From: Lutibacter sp. A64
GTDB taxonomy: Bacteria > Bacteroidota > Bacteroidia > Flavobacteriales > Flavobacteriaceae
Length of the DNA stretch: 64,000 bases
NCBI RefSeq assembly: GCF_022429565.1
Contig: NZ_CP092487.1
Span: forward strand, 2,994,001-3,058,000
Direction: 5' to 3'
Part shown: piece by piece, positions 16,459 through 25,034 of the stretch
Layout of the letters: each line of letters starts with the position of its first letter
Position numbering within the stretch: position 1 is the stretch's first letter
Made by a program: the position numbers and the translations under genes
The notes under the pieces: generated by a model
Told to the model about the DNA's origin: nothing
Seen by the model: the letters and a program-made list of their open reading frames with translations, nothing else
The model's database searches: none

Positions 16459-18969
16459 TTACTTTCTAATTAAACTAAAATGCCCTTGTTTACTTCTAAT
16501 ATTTCCGTTTTTATCTCTTAATTCAACAGTAAACCAATAATCTGTTGAAGGTAACTCACGTCCATTATATAATCCATTCCAGCTTTCAAGAATTGGATTT
16601 ATTTGAGCGATTAATTTTCCATATCTATCAAAAATAGTAAGCAAAGAATTTGGGTAAAAATCACGATTTATTCCAATAATATTCCAAGTATCATTAGAGC
16701 CATCATTGTTTGGTGTAAAAAATTTTGGATAACCTATAATTGAAACTTCCAATGATACGGTTTTACAATTATTGGTATCTCTAACGTATAATGTGTGAAT
16801 TCCTGCGGGTATATTATCAAAAAAAGGTTTTTCTTGAAATGGACCAAATTCGTTATTTAAAGAATATTCATAATCGTATTCTCCTAAATTGTTGTTGGCA
16901 TTGTTTATTGTTATTGAATTATTATTTGAATCATCAACAATAATTAAATCATCTAAACTTATATTAGCTCCTTTAGATTCTTCAACAATACTAGTTCTAG
17001 GCAACGATTCGCAACCTAAATTAGAAGTTGCAATTACTGTGTAAACTCCACTTGTTGAAACTTCAAGAGTGTTTTCAGTATTTAAGGTTTCGTTGTTATT
17101 ATTAGTCCAAACATAACTATAGGTATCTAAGTTATTAAAAGGTTCTAAAGTAATTGTAGAAGGATTATCTAAACAGATTACTTCATTAGTTTTTACTTCA
17201 AATTCTGGTAAGGGATTTACAATTAAAGTTAAATATTCACCAATGCCATAACAGTTTCCATTTTCAGAGTTTTCAATCCGTACAAATAGTGTTTCAGAAT
17301 ATGCATTTTTATTAATGTAATTTGTTTGCGATGTAATTTCGTTCTTTTTTAAAAGCGCGTCTTCTTCATTTTTAAAATAATGCACACTTAAATTTTGATT
17401 TGGTAATTTGTTGAGAATTCTTGTGGTTGCTTCTGTTAAATTGAATGCAAAATAACCATCATTTTCTCCATAGTTATCGCATGCTATTAACGTTTCCATA
17501 AAACCTGGTGGTAAAGAGGTTGTGGAAACTGCCAATGTAATGGTTGAAACTTCAAAACAGCCTAGATTGTTCTCAACGCGTGCATAAACAGTATTGTTAA
17601 TAGCGTTTTTATTATTAAAAGAATCTGGGTTAAAGGCGTTATCTCCTGTGTTTGCATCTTCTTTTGAATAATGAAAAGAGATGGTGTAATTATTAGTAGA
17701 ATTATTAATTTGTTCAATGGCATTACTTAAATTAAAATTTGTAAATCCATCTGGGTTTCCATCTTCATCACAATTTTTTATAGTGATGTTTTTTTTAATA
17801 TCTGGAAGTGGGTGTACAGTGGCAGTAATTGCTGTTCTTTCACCAGAAGTACAGCTTTTAGGTGTAATATAAAATGTAGTAGTCTCAGTTATAGTGGGTG
17901 TATAAGTATTCTTTGAACTTAGAGGGGTTGAACTTGTTTCAGAATCAAACCAAAGTACGTCGCCATTACTAGATTTTGCTGATAAAATAACTTCACCAGC
18001 TCCGCAACGTTCATAAGTTGTAGTATCTAAAATTTCTGCAACAGTTAAAGTGGTTTCATTTTCACCAAAGTCTACAACTGAATCTCCTGGCATTCCACCA
18101 TATTCAACAATATACCCTTTGATTTTTGAGTCATAATTAGGATAATCATTCCATTTGCCACTTTCATACACATGTCCATAATTTTCTTCGCCATAAATAT
18201 TGGCATTTGGGTAATCGTTTGGTTCTTGATTATCCCAGTTTTCATACATACCTGAAACAACAGATCCAGTATACAATCCATTCCAGAAAATAGTTCCAGC
18301 TTCAGGACCTGTAACCCATTTCCAAACGCCTTCAGACGTTGCATCGCTGCACCCTATCCAACCTTGCCCAGTAGCTTGTTCACCTGCAAGTTGTGCTTCT
18401 TCGGCAGAAGTAAGGGTTGCTAAATAGCCTTGTAAGCCGTAATAATTTAATGTTTCAGCTTTAGCTTTAGCATCTTTCCAGGTAATATTGTTTGCACTAA
18501 TGTATTCGTAATAGTGCCCCGTTGAAGGTAAGTAATTTTTTTCATCAACAGTAAAAGAGAATTTTTTAGTGCCAGAAACTTTGTTGTTTAAGCTATAGAA
18601 AACAACATCTTTTGCTGCGTCAATTAAGTTGTTTAAAGCTTCCGAGCCCGTTTTTGAAGAGGTTAAGGTTAATTTTCCTTCAGAAACATTAAAAGAATCG
18701 GTTATATTTGGGTGATTTCCACTTAATTTTAATTTGTCGTTATTTTTATCGTAGCCTTCTGAAATTTGAATAAATAATTTTAGAATCTCAATATTGTTAG
18801 GGTTTGAAATATTAAATGAAGTTACGATTGGAGTTTCTGTTGCAGCACAAAAGAACGAATCTCCAACAGCTTCCATTTGTGGAGGTGTATCAGCTTGACA
18901 CCAAGCCTTAAAACAAAAGGAGTTAAAGAAAATAAGTAATAGTATAAAATTAAAAAGTTTAAAACGCAT
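16459..18969 (-). CDS. Secreted C-type-lectin-domain protein with T9SS type B sorting domain
   Basis: An 836-residue surface or secreted protein. A signal peptide (FILLLIFFNSFCFKAWCQA) is followed by a cadherin-like stretch. A C-type lectin-like domain lies at about 155-295 (GHYYEYISANNITWKDAKAKA, LATLTSAEEAQLAG, GWIGCSDATSEGVWKWVTG, ENWDNQEPNDY, WNDYPNY). The QEPND and WND motifs are the calcium/sugar-binding loop, so carbohydrate binding is plausible. Several Ig-like/PKD-like segments with paired Cys follow, and the last 85 residues are a T9SS type B domain (YPKFFTPNNDGSNDTWNI...FDRYGKL...WNGLYNGRELPSTDYWF). Unlike the giant protein at 41775, no PorP/SprF gene is attached. Confidence 0.9.
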   Translation of the reverse strand: MRFKLFNFILLLIFFNSFCFKAWCQADTPPQMEAVGDSFFCAATETPIVTSFNISNPNNIEILKLFIQISEGYDKNNDKLKLSGNHPNITDSFNVSEGKLTLTSSKTGSEALNNLIDAAKDVVFYSLNNKVSGTKKFSFTVDEKNYLPSTGHYYEYISANNITWKDAKAKAETLNYYGLQGYLATLTSAEEAQLAGEQATGQGWIGCSDATSEGVWKWVTGPEAGTIFWNGLYTGSVVSGMYENWDNQEPNDYPNANIYGEENYGHVYESGKWNDYPNYDSKIKGYIVEYGGMPGDSVVDFGENETTLTVAEILDTTTYERCGAGEVILSAKSSNGDVLWFDSETSSTPLSSKNTYTPTITETTTFYITPKSCTSGERTAITATVHPLPDIKKNITIKNCDEDGNPDGFTNFNLSNAIEQINNSTNNYTISFHYSKEDANTGDNAFNPDSFNNKNAINNTVYARVENNLGCFEVSTITLAVSTTSLPPGFMETLIACDNYGENDGYFAFNLTEATTRILNKLPNQNLSVHYFKNEEDALLKKNEITSQTNYINKNAYSETLFVRIENSENGNCYGIGEYLTLIVNPLPEFEVKTNEVICLDNPSTITLEPFNNLDTYSYVWTNNNNETLNTENTLEVSTSGVYTVIATSNLGCESLPRTSIVEESKGANISLDDLIIVDDSNNNSITINNANNNLGEYDYEYSLNNEFGPFQEKPFFDNIPAGIHTLYVRDTNNCKTVSLEVSIIGYPKFFTPNNDGSNDTWNIIGINRDFYPNSLLTIFDRYGKLIAQINPILESWNGLYNGRELPSTDYWFTVELRDKNGNIRSKQGHFSLIRK

Positions 18970-19004
18970 CTACCTTGTATTAAAACAATATAATTGTAAA
19001 ATAA

Positions 19005-19012
19005 CAAATTTA
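19005..19012 (-). promoter_or_regulatory. Candidate -7 box of the lectin gene
   Basis: Minus-strand TAAATTTG, 35 bp before the ATG at 18969. No clear -33 TTG. Confidence 0.4.
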
Positions 19013-19109
19013 ATGTTAAAAGCGATAATAATTTATGTTGAGTTTTAATTAAAAATTAGAATGCAAATTAAAATAGCAATTGCACCAAAACTCATAAATT
19101 TAATTAAAA

Positions 19110-19148
19110 AAAAGCTGTTTAGAACTTTAAATCATCTAAACAGCTTTT
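19110..19148 (-). terminator. Terminator of the NfeD/flotillin operon
   Basis: A 14-bp perfect stem (AAAAGCTGTTTAGA / TCTAAACAGCTTTT) 21 bp after the flotillin stop codon on the minus strand, followed there by TTTTTTAATT. Confidence 0.85.
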
Positions 19149-19169
19149 ACAGTTCTATTTTAGAATTAA

Positions 19170-20600
19170 TTATTCTTCTTTATCTGTAGTAGGCTTTGGG
19201 GTGTTTTCTTCAGTTGATTTAGTTTCTTCAACGTCTTCACCTTTTAAATAATTTGGTAATTGCATACCTGCCATATTAAACATTTCTTGTAAAGGTGGAA
19301 CAGATTTATACATTCCAGAAATAAAGTTAGAGGTAGATGTTTTACCATTTTTTCCACCTCCGTTTTCCCAAACAGTAACTTTATCAATTTTAATATTTTT
19401 AATAGCTTCGGCTTGTGTTTTAACCAATTCAGGTAATTTATCAGCAACTAATAAAAGTACGGCATCTTTAGAGTTATTGCCGGCAGCTTTTACAATTTGA
19501 TCTAAACCTTGTGCTTGTTTTGTAAGTATTTCGTACAATCCTTTTGCTTCGGCTTCTTTTTTCATAAAAATTGCATCTGCCTGACCTTTTGCTATACGTC
19601 TTATTTGTTCAGCTTCAGCTTCAGCATCTATTTCTATTTTTTGCTTATCAATTTTAGCAGGAACAATAATATCTGCACCTTGTTCAGCTTCTTTGCGTTT
19701 TGCTCTGGCTTCTTCAGCAATTTTTTCGGCAGCATAGGCTTCTTCTAATGCTTTTGCAGCTTGTACTTTTTCGGCAGCGTTTGCAATTCTTTCAGCTTCA
19801 GCTTCACGCGATCTTCTGTCTGCATTTGAATTAGCAACTTGAACTTTTGCAGTATTTTCACCGTGTACAGCGTTTGCATCTGCAGCGGCAACTTGAATAC
19901 GTTGATCTTGTAATGCATTAGCTTCACCAATAGATCCATCTCTAACTTTTTGGGCAACAGAAACTTTAGCTTCGTTTATTGCTTTTGCAGCAGCTTCTTT
20001 ACCTAATGCTTCAATATATCCAGATTCATCGTGGATATCTGTAATGTTTACGTTGATTAATTTTAAACCAACTTTTTTTAATTCGGCTTCTACACTGTGT
20101 GTAATGTGTGATAAAAATTGATCTCTATCCGAGTTAATTTCTTCAATATCCATTGAGGCAACCACTAAACGTAACTGACCAAAAATAATTTCTTGAGCTA
20201 AATCTTGTACGGCATCTAAACTTAAACCTAATAAACGTTCGGCGGCATTTTGCATAACACTTGGTTCGGTTGAAATACCAATTGTAAATCTTGAAGGTAC
20301 GTTTACACGAATATTTTGTTTACTTAATGCATTTGTTAAATTTACTTCAATAGACATTGGCGTTAAATCTAAAAACTCGTAATCTTGAATTATTGGCCAA
20401 ATAAATGCAGCACCACCGTGAACACATTTAGCCGATTGTCCGCCTCCAGTTTTTCCATACACAACTAAAATTCTATCAGAAGGACAACGTTTGTACCTTC
20501 TAATCATAGAGAAAAAGAAGACGACTAAAATAAAAATTACAGCTCCAACCAAGTAAACACCAGTTGCTGCCGATTGTAAGGGTAAAAATAATAGATTCAT
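19170..20600 (-). CDS. Flotillin family protein (SPFH scaffold)
   Basis: A 476-residue membrane-associated scaffold. An N-terminal membrane segment at about 13-33 (TGVYLVGAVIFILVVFFFSMI) is followed by an SPFH domain to about residue 200 (RCPSDRILVVYGKTGGG...NVNITDIHDESGYIEALGKEAA). A long Ala/Glu/Lys-rich flotillin coiled coil runs to about 350, and the charged tail ends TEENTPKPTTDKEE. Flotillins oligomerise on the inner face of the cytoplasmic membrane and organise fluid microdomains. It follows the NfeD-like gene after only 3 bp, the usual bacterial pairing (as in B. subtilis yuaF-floT), and ends at a strong terminator. Confidence 0.93.
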   Translation of the reverse strand: MNLLFLPLQSAATGVYLVGAVIFILVVFFFSMIRRYKRCPSDRILVVYGKTGGGQSAKCVHGGAAFIWPIIQDYEFLDLTPMSIEVNLTNALSKQNIRVNVPSRFTIGISTEPSVMQNAAERLLGLSLDAVQDLAQEIIFGQLRLVVASMDIEEINSDRDQFLSHITHSVEAELKKVGLKLINVNITDIHDESGYIEALGKEAAAKAINEAKVSVAQKVRDGSIGEANALQDQRIQVAAADANAVHGENTAKVQVANSNADRRSREAEAERIANAAEKVQAAKALEEAYAAEKIAEEARAKRKEAEQGADIIVPAKIDKQKIEIDAEAEAEQIRRIAKGQADAIFMKKEAEAKGLYEILTKQAQGLDQIVKAAGNNSKDAVLLLVADKLPELVKTQAEAIKNIKIDKVTVWENGGGKNGKTSTSNFISGMYKSVPPLQEMFNMAGMQLPNYLKGEDVEETKSTEENTPKPTTDKEE

Positions 20601-20603
20601 GGT

Positions 20604-21188
20604 TTAATTTTTTTGTGTTAATTTTTGTACTAATAATATTTCGGCACTTACAATCTCAATTACTTTAACCATTGTGCCTGTTTTTAATTCTTCATCATTA
20701 TCGGTAATTGCTTCTAATTCTCGTAAGCTACCTTGTACTTTAATTTGTACTTTTCCCATTTTAGAGCGGTTTGCACCAATTGGTAAATATACTTCGCAAA
20801 TTACGCCAACTGCATTTTTTATTTTTAAAGTTCCAGATTCTGCTAAATTATGCATCCAAAAGAATAATAAGGAGGTTAAAACCATCATTAATAAACCGGC
20901 AAAAGATGAAATTATTAAAGTTGGAATTGTAGATAAACCTTCATTAATACAAACAATACCTGTCCAACCAAAAATGGTAAAAAAACCAACTAGACCTTTA
21001 AATGTAAAAAATTGAAATCCCACACCGCCATCATCAGCTACAAAATCATCTGCATCTGCTTCCATATCGGAATCTCCTCCGCCAATAAAAGTCAAAATAA
21101 AAATTATCAAAAAAATTGTAGAACCTATTAAAGCAACCATCCAATAGGTTTGTTCTAGAGTTGACATTCCTTCAAAAAATTCTTTCAT
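20604..21188 (-). CDS. NfeD/YuaF-like membrane protein with OB-fold domain
   Basis: A protein of 194 residues started at the ATG at 21188; a TTG three codons upstream is the alternative. It has membrane helices at about 14-38 (TYWMVALIGSTIFLIIFILTFIGG) and two more at about 65-115. A soluble C-terminal OB-fold follows at about 120-190 (LKIKNAVGVICEVYLPIGANRSKMGKVQIKVQG...MVKVIEIVSAEILLV). The acidic loop GGDSDMEADADDFVADDGG lies between the helices. This is the short, protease-less NfeD form that accompanies flotillin. It is the first gene of a two-gene operon. Confidence 0.88.
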   Translation of the reverse strand: MKEFFEGMSTLEQTYWMVALIGSTIFLIIFILTFIGGGDSDMEADADDFVADDGGVGFQFFTFKGLVGFFTIFGWTGIVCINEGLSTIPTLIISSFAGLLMMVLTSLLFFWMHNLAESGTLKIKNAVGVICEVYLPIGANRSKMGKVQIKVQGSLRELEAITDNDEELKTGTMVKVIEIVSAEILLVQKLTQKN

Positions 21189-21312
21189 AAAATACAATTT
21201 TAAATATGTAACCCAATATACTAATTATTGATTGAATTACAGGTAATTATTTATGCTAAAATATAAGTTGTTGTTTTGTTAAGAATGTTACGCTTCAATA
21301 CTAAAAATCTTT

Positions 21313-21320
21313 TAAATTTG
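21313..21320 (+). promoter_or_regulatory. Candidate -7 box of the OsmC-family gene
   Basis: TAAATTTG, 19 bp before the ATG at 21340; no TTG at the standard -33 distance. Confidence 0.4.
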
Positions 21321-21339
21321 TGTTTATAAATTTATAGAT

Positions 21340-21759
21340 ATGACAAATAAAATTGAAGTTAGTTGGAAAGGGCAAATGCTTTTTGAGTCTGTTGCTCCAG
21401 AAGGTTCTGTAATGATTGATGCTGCCGAAGAGGTTGGCGGACAGGGAAAAGGTTTGCGACCAAAAGCAATGATGTTAACTGCATTAGCAGGTTGTACAGC
21501 AATGGATGTTGCTTCTTTGCTTAAAAAAATGCGTGCTGAAGTGGATGATTTTAAAATTGGAGTTGAAGCTAGTTTAACAGATGAACATCCTAAAACTTAC
21601 AAAGAAGTAAAAGTTACTTATAAATTTTATGGAAGTGATTTTAAAAAAGATAAAATAGAAAAATCTGTAAATCTTTCGGTAGATCGCTATTGTGGTGTGT
21701 TTGAAATGTTCCGTCAGTTTTCAGATATCTCTCACGAAATAGTTTATATAGAACAATAA
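21340..21759 (+). CDS. OsmC family protein (peroxide-reducing type fold)
   Basis: A 139-residue cytoplasmic protein of the OsmC/Ohr fold. The two redox cysteines of the family are present: one in LTALAGCTAMDVASLLKKM (about residue 49) and one in VDRYCGVFEMFRQ (about residue 125). The segment between them has the typical HPKTYKEVKVTYKFYG strands. Family members reduce organic hydroperoxides using thiols; this sequence is closer to the general OsmC-like group (YhfA type) than to classical Ohr, so the physiological substrate is uncertain. It is monocistronic and ends at a strong hairpin. Confidence 0.88.
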   Translation: MTNKIEVSWKGQMLFESVAPEGSVMIDAAEEVGGQGKGLRPKAMMLTALAGCTAMDVASLLKKMRAEVDDFKIGVEASLTDEHPKTYKEVKVTYKFYGSDFKKDKIEKSVNLSVDRYCGVFEMFRQFSDISHEIVYIEQ

Positions 21760-21811
21760 TAAAATGGTTTCTACCTATGTGTAGAAGTAATTTTTATGTA
21801 TTAAAAATAAG

Positions 21812-21847
21812 AAACCCAAACAGCTTATATAAGCTGTTTGGGTTTTT
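21812..21847. terminator. Bidirectional terminator between the OsmC and Kbp-like genes
   Basis: A perfect 17-bp stem (AAACCCAAACAGCTTAT and its complement) followed by TTTTT on the plus strand and preceded by an A-rich tract. It sits between convergent genes. Confidence 0.9.
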
Positions 21848-21900
21848 AATGTTAAATTTTACCATTTATTGTTTATGAATTTTAAATGGTTTTAAAATTT

Positions 21901-22374
21901 TTAATCTAAAGCAGGTATTCTTAATACTTGACCAGGATAAATTTTATCTGGATCTGTAAGCATTGGTTTATTTGCTTCAAAAATTACAGGATATTTCATT
22001 GCATCTCCATAATATTTTTTAGCAATTTTGCTTAAATAATCACCTTTTACTACTGTATGAAATTGCGCTTCAGGTTCTGGAACTTCTACAGTCATTTTGT
22101 CATCAACGGTTGCTATACCTTCAGTATTTCCTAATACCAAAATCACTTTTTCGCGAGTTGCCTGAGAATCTGCTTGTCCCCAAACGCTTGCATTGTCTCC
22201 ATTAACTTCTACATTTAAATCTTTTACTTTTAGCCCTAAAGTTTCAATAGCATTAGAAAGTTTTGTTGCTTTTTCTTTTGCAATAGCTACTGCATCGGCA
22301 GCTTCTTCAGCAGTAGTTTTACCAATGCCAAATACTTTAGCACCAGCGTCTTTAATAAATGAAAATAATCCCAT
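21901..22374 (-). CDS. kbp: BON-LysM protein, Kbp/YgaU-like
   Basis: A 157-residue soluble protein with a BON domain at about 40-95 and a LysM domain at about 103-156 (FHTVVKGDYLSKIAKKYYGDAMKYPVIF). The start MGLFSFIKDAGAKVFG and the C-terminal FEANKPMLTDPDKIYPGQVLRIP closely follow E. coli Kbp (YgaU), a cytoplasmic potassium-binding protein that compacts when it binds K+. There is no signal peptide, consistent with that cytoplasmic role despite the LysM domain. The first 40 residues are more Ala-rich than in E. coli. The symbol is given by similarity recalled from memory, not from a search. Confidence 0.85.
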   Translation of the reverse strand: MGLFSFIKDAGAKVFGIGKTTAEEAADAVAIAKEKATKLSNAIETLGLKVKDLNVEVNGDNASVWGQADSQATREKVILVLGNTEGIATVDDKMTVEVPEPEAQFHTVVKGDYLSKIAKKYYGDAMKYPVIFEANKPMLTDPDKIYPGQVLRIPALD

Positions 22375-22476
22375 GTTCTTTTTCTTTTTTTTAATTAATT
22401 ATTAATTTACAAAATTCAAGATGAAATATACAAAAATTAAACCAAACCTTTCGTTTAAATTCTCGTTTTAAAGTTT

Positions 22477-22484
22477 TATTTTTG
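22477..22484 (+). promoter_or_regulatory. -7 box of upp
   Basis: TATTTTTG, a full TAnnTTTG match, 17 bp before the ATG at 22502. Confidence 0.45.
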
Positions 22485-22501
22485 CATAAAACACCTCATA
22501 T

Positions 22502-23152
22502 ATGATTGTCAATATATTAGATTCAAAAAAATCAATATTAAATAAATTTATTTCTGAGATAAGAGATGTGTCAGTTCAAAAAGATTCTATGCGCTTTAGA
22601 CGAAATATAGGTAGAGTTGGTGAAATAATTGCATATAAAATAAGTCAGACATTAACTTTTGAAAAAAATACAGTTACTACACCTTTAGGAACTAAAATAG
22701 TAGACACTCCAAAAAATGATATTGTTTTATGTTCTATTTTAAGAGCAGGAATACCTTTACATGATGGATTGTTAAATTATTTTGATGATGCAGAAAATGC
22801 TTTTATCTCGGCATATAGAAAGCAACGAAATGATAAAGAATTTGATATTGAAGTAGAATATTTTGCTTCTCCTAATTTAGACAATAAAACTTTAATTTTA
22901 GCCGACCCAATTTTAGCAACCGGTCAATCTTTGGTTGCTGTTTTTGAAGGTTTAAAAAAACACGGTACTCCAAAAGAAATTCATTTAGCTTGTGTAATTG
23001 GTGCTACAGAAGGTATTGAATATGTTAAAGAACACTTTCCTGCAGATACTAAATTATGGATTGGTACTGTTGACGAAAAATTAAATAGCCATGGATATAT
23101 TGTTCCTGGTTTAGGTGATGCTGGAGATTTAGCCTTTGGTGTAAAATTATAA
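22502..23152 (+). CDS. upp: Uracil phosphoribosyltransferase
   Basis: Pyrimidine salvage: converts uracil and PRPP to UMP. At 216 residues it has standard length. Key segments are CSILRAGIPLHDGLLNYF, the PRPP loop TLILADPILATGQSLVAVFEGL at about 138, and the uracil-binding GYIVPGLGDAGDLAFG at the extreme C-terminus. The last codons overlap by 6 bp with the convergent DUF6427-type gene, with no room for a terminator between them. Confidence 0.95.
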   Translation: MIVNILDSKKSILNKFISEIRDVSVQKDSMRFRRNIGRVGEIIAYKISQTLTFEKNTVTTPLGTKIVDTPKNDIVLCSILRAGIPLHDGLLNYFDDAENAFISAYRKQRNDKEFDIEVEYFASPNLDNKTLILADPILATGQSLVAVFEGLKKHGTPKEIHLACVIGATEGIEYVKEHFPADTKLWIGTVDEKLNSHGYIVPGLGDAGDLAFGVKL

Positions 23153-24070
23153 TAAATACACCACTACTGAAGTTATAAAAAAGGTGTATAAAACTAAGTT
23201 TTTAAATACTTTAGAAGTACTTTTTTGTATTAAATTAGCAATTATTATTCCAGCAGGAAATAATAAGAAAAACACTTCTGAGCCATCTTTGGTAGGAGAA
23301 AGTAATACTATAGCTGTTGAAATAATAAGATGATTTATAATAACTTGAAATGCAGATTTAAAAGTATTATTAACCAATAATACTTTTGGTGTTAAAAAAG
23401 CAAGGCTCCATAATAAAAGAGTTATTAATATAGATATTGGTATTAAATATTTTAAATTGTTATAGATATAATAATTAAAACTGTACTCTAAAATTAACTT
23501 ATTGTAAAATACATCTAGACTTTCGAAATAAAAATGATAGGTGAAAAAAACAATAATAGGAAACAAAAATCCAATAATAGGTATTGCCAAATTTTTTAAA
23601 GTGATTTTATTGTAGAGAAACATAGCTACATATATGAATATTAAAAATAAGATACTCCAAGAATATAAAATAGCAGAAATACCAATCCAAAAACCAGCAT
23701 CAAATAATTTGCCCTTTGTGTTTAATGAAGATTTTAAACTATAAATTTTTCTAAAAGCAAAAAGCAATAGTAAGTTGGTAAAAAACAAGTTTAGATGAAA
23801 CATTGTTTGGTAGAAACTAGCCATTAATAAAATAATTATTAGTACTGCGTACGAATTATCTTCTGTAAGGTTATTTTTTTTTAAAATAAAATTAATGGTC
23901 AGTAACATAAAAATAAATCCAATTAAAGTGGCTAAAACAGTACCTAAAAAAGAAATTGAGAAACCTGTTGTATTGAATAAAAATGTAGCTGTTAAATAGA
24001 ATATTGCAAAGAGCAATAGCAGGTTAACAATTATTACGGGTTTAGATTTATTAAAAAAATTTGCTATCAT
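23147..24070 (-). CDS. Polytopic membrane protein, DUF6427-type
   Basis: A 307-residue, highly hydrophobic protein with about eight or nine membrane helices (for example VIIVNLLLLFAIFYLTATFL and VVFFTYHFYF-type segments). The start MIANFFNKSKPVI matches the Flavobacteriaceae-restricted family I know as DUF6427. No catalytic motif is visible. It is divergent from a small membrane protein gene at 24111, whose promoter overlaps its start codon, and in my recollection the two families are commonly neighbours. Function unknown. Confidence 0.75.
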   Translation of the reverse strand: MIANFFNKSKPVIIVNLLLLFAIFYLTATFLFNTTGFSISFLGTVLATLIGFIFMLLTINFILKKNNLTEDNSYAVLIIILLMASFYQTMFHLNLFFTNLLLLFAFRKIYSLKSSLNTKGKLFDAGFWIGISAILYSWSILFLIFIYVAMFLYNKITLKNLAIPIIGFLFPIIVFFTYHFYFESLDVFYNKLILEYSFNYYIYNNLKYLIPISILITLLLWSLAFLTPKVLLVNNTFKSAFQVIINHLIISTAIVLLSPTKDGSEVFFLLFPAGIIIANLIQKSTSKVFKNLVLYTFFITSVVVYLL

Positions 24071-24090
24071 TACTATATTTCATACTTTTG
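24061..24090 (+). promoter_or_regulatory. Promoter of the small membrane protein gene
   Basis: TTG at 24061-24063, 19 bp spacer, TACTTTTG at 24083-24090, 20 bp before the ATG at 24111: a full-consensus promoter. It overlaps the start codon of the divergent DUF6427-type gene (24068-24070), so the two genes compete for the same DNA. Confidence 0.65.
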
Positions 24091-24110
24091 CCTGTAAATA
24101 TAATTAAGAA

Positions 24111-24308
24111 ATGATTGCAAACAATATTTTTAAGGCGATAGGTGATTTTTTTACAGATGTTTTATTTGCGCCATACCATAGTATTAGAGCCATGGACAAT
24201 TGGTGGGCTCAAAACACTATAAGTTGGGTTTTTATTATTATTGTCTTTATGGCCTTTTTATATTGGCTTGGAGAAATAAGAAAATACAAAAAAGCTGGAA
24301 ACGAGTAA
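24111..24308 (+). CDS. Small membrane protein, DUF6341-type
   Basis: Sixty-five residues with one clear membrane helix at about 39-57 (ISWVFIIIVFMAFLYWLGEI). An amphipathic N-terminus (MIANNIFKAIGDFFTDVLF, APYHSIRAMDNWW) precedes it and a short lysine-rich cytoplasmic tail follows (RKYKKAGNE). I recognise this as the small Flavobacteriaceae family annotated DUF6341; the number is from memory. It has its own strong promoter and is followed after 50 bp by trmB. The function is unknown; the Trp-rich amphipathic start suggests it lies along the membrane surface. Confidence 0.75.
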   Translation: MIANNIFKAIGDFFTDVLFAPYHSIRAMDNWWAQNTISWVFIIIVFMAFLYWLGEIRKYKKAGNE

Positions 24309-24358
24309 TTTCTGTTCCTAATTTATTTTAATTTTCCTTTTAAAACACACTACTAACT

Positions 24359-25030
24359 GTGGGAAGCAAAAACAAACTAAAAAGATTTCGTGAAAACGAA
24401 ACATTTTCTAATGTAATTCAACCAACGCGAGAAGAAATACTTGAAGGCTTTTCAAAAAAAGGAAACTGGCAAGAATTTTTTAATAACAATAATCCAATAG
24501 TTTTAGAATTAGGTTGTGGTAAAGGTGAATATACAATTGCATTAGCACGTAAAAATCCTGAGATAAATTATATTGGTATAGATTTAAAAGGTGCGCGTTT
24601 TTGGCGTGGTGCTAAAACTGCTTTAGAAGAAAATTTACCCAATGTTGCCTTTATTAGAACTCAAATTGAGCTAATAGATTTGTTATTTGCTGAAAACGAA
24701 GTATCAGAAATTTGGATAACATTTCCAGATCCTCAAATAAAATATACGCGTACAAAACATAGGTTAACCAACGCCGAGTTTTTAAAAAAGTATCATAAAG
24801 TTTTAAAACCTAGAGGCTTTGTAAATTTAAAAACCGATAGTGAGTTTATGCATGGGTATACCTTAGGCTTATTACACGGTCAAGGACAAGAAATAGTCTA
24901 TGCACATCACGATATATATAAAAATGCTCATTCACCTAAAGAAGTTGTTGAAACACAAACTTTTTACGAAAATCAATATTTAGAACAGCAAAAACCTATT
25001 ACTTATATTCAATTTAGATTAAATTATTAA
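24359..25030 (+). CDS. trmB: tRNA (guanine-N7-)-methyltransferase
   Basis: Makes m7G46 in the tRNA variable loop using S-adenosylmethionine. The 223 residues contain the SAM-binding VLELGCGKGEYTIALA at about 49 and the catalytic/substrate loop EIWITFPDPQIKYTRTKHR at about 118. The C-terminal YIQFRLNY closes the domain. The start is GTG at 24359 (MGSKNKLKRFREN), which preserves the conserved N-terminal KNKLKRF. It is followed after 4 bp by the LysE-type gene, so the two are probably co-transcribed. Confidence 0.94.
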   Translation: MGSKNKLKRFRENETFSNVIQPTREEILEGFSKKGNWQEFFNNNNPIVLELGCGKGEYTIALARKNPEINYIGIDLKGARFWRGAKTALEENLPNVAFIRTQIELIDLLFAENEVSEIWITFPDPQIKYTRTKHRLTNAEFLKKYHKVLKPRGFVNLKTDSEFMHGYTLGLLHGQGQEIVYAHHDIYKNAHSPKEVVETQTFYENQYLEQQKPITYIQFRLNY

Positions 25031-25034
25031 TATT

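Noticed and set aside
19110-19148. A third CTGTCTAA-type nested element
   Set aside because: The arms (AAAGCTGTTTAGA) are similar, but there is no inner REP-like core and the size and position are those of an ordinary terminator of the flotillin operon.
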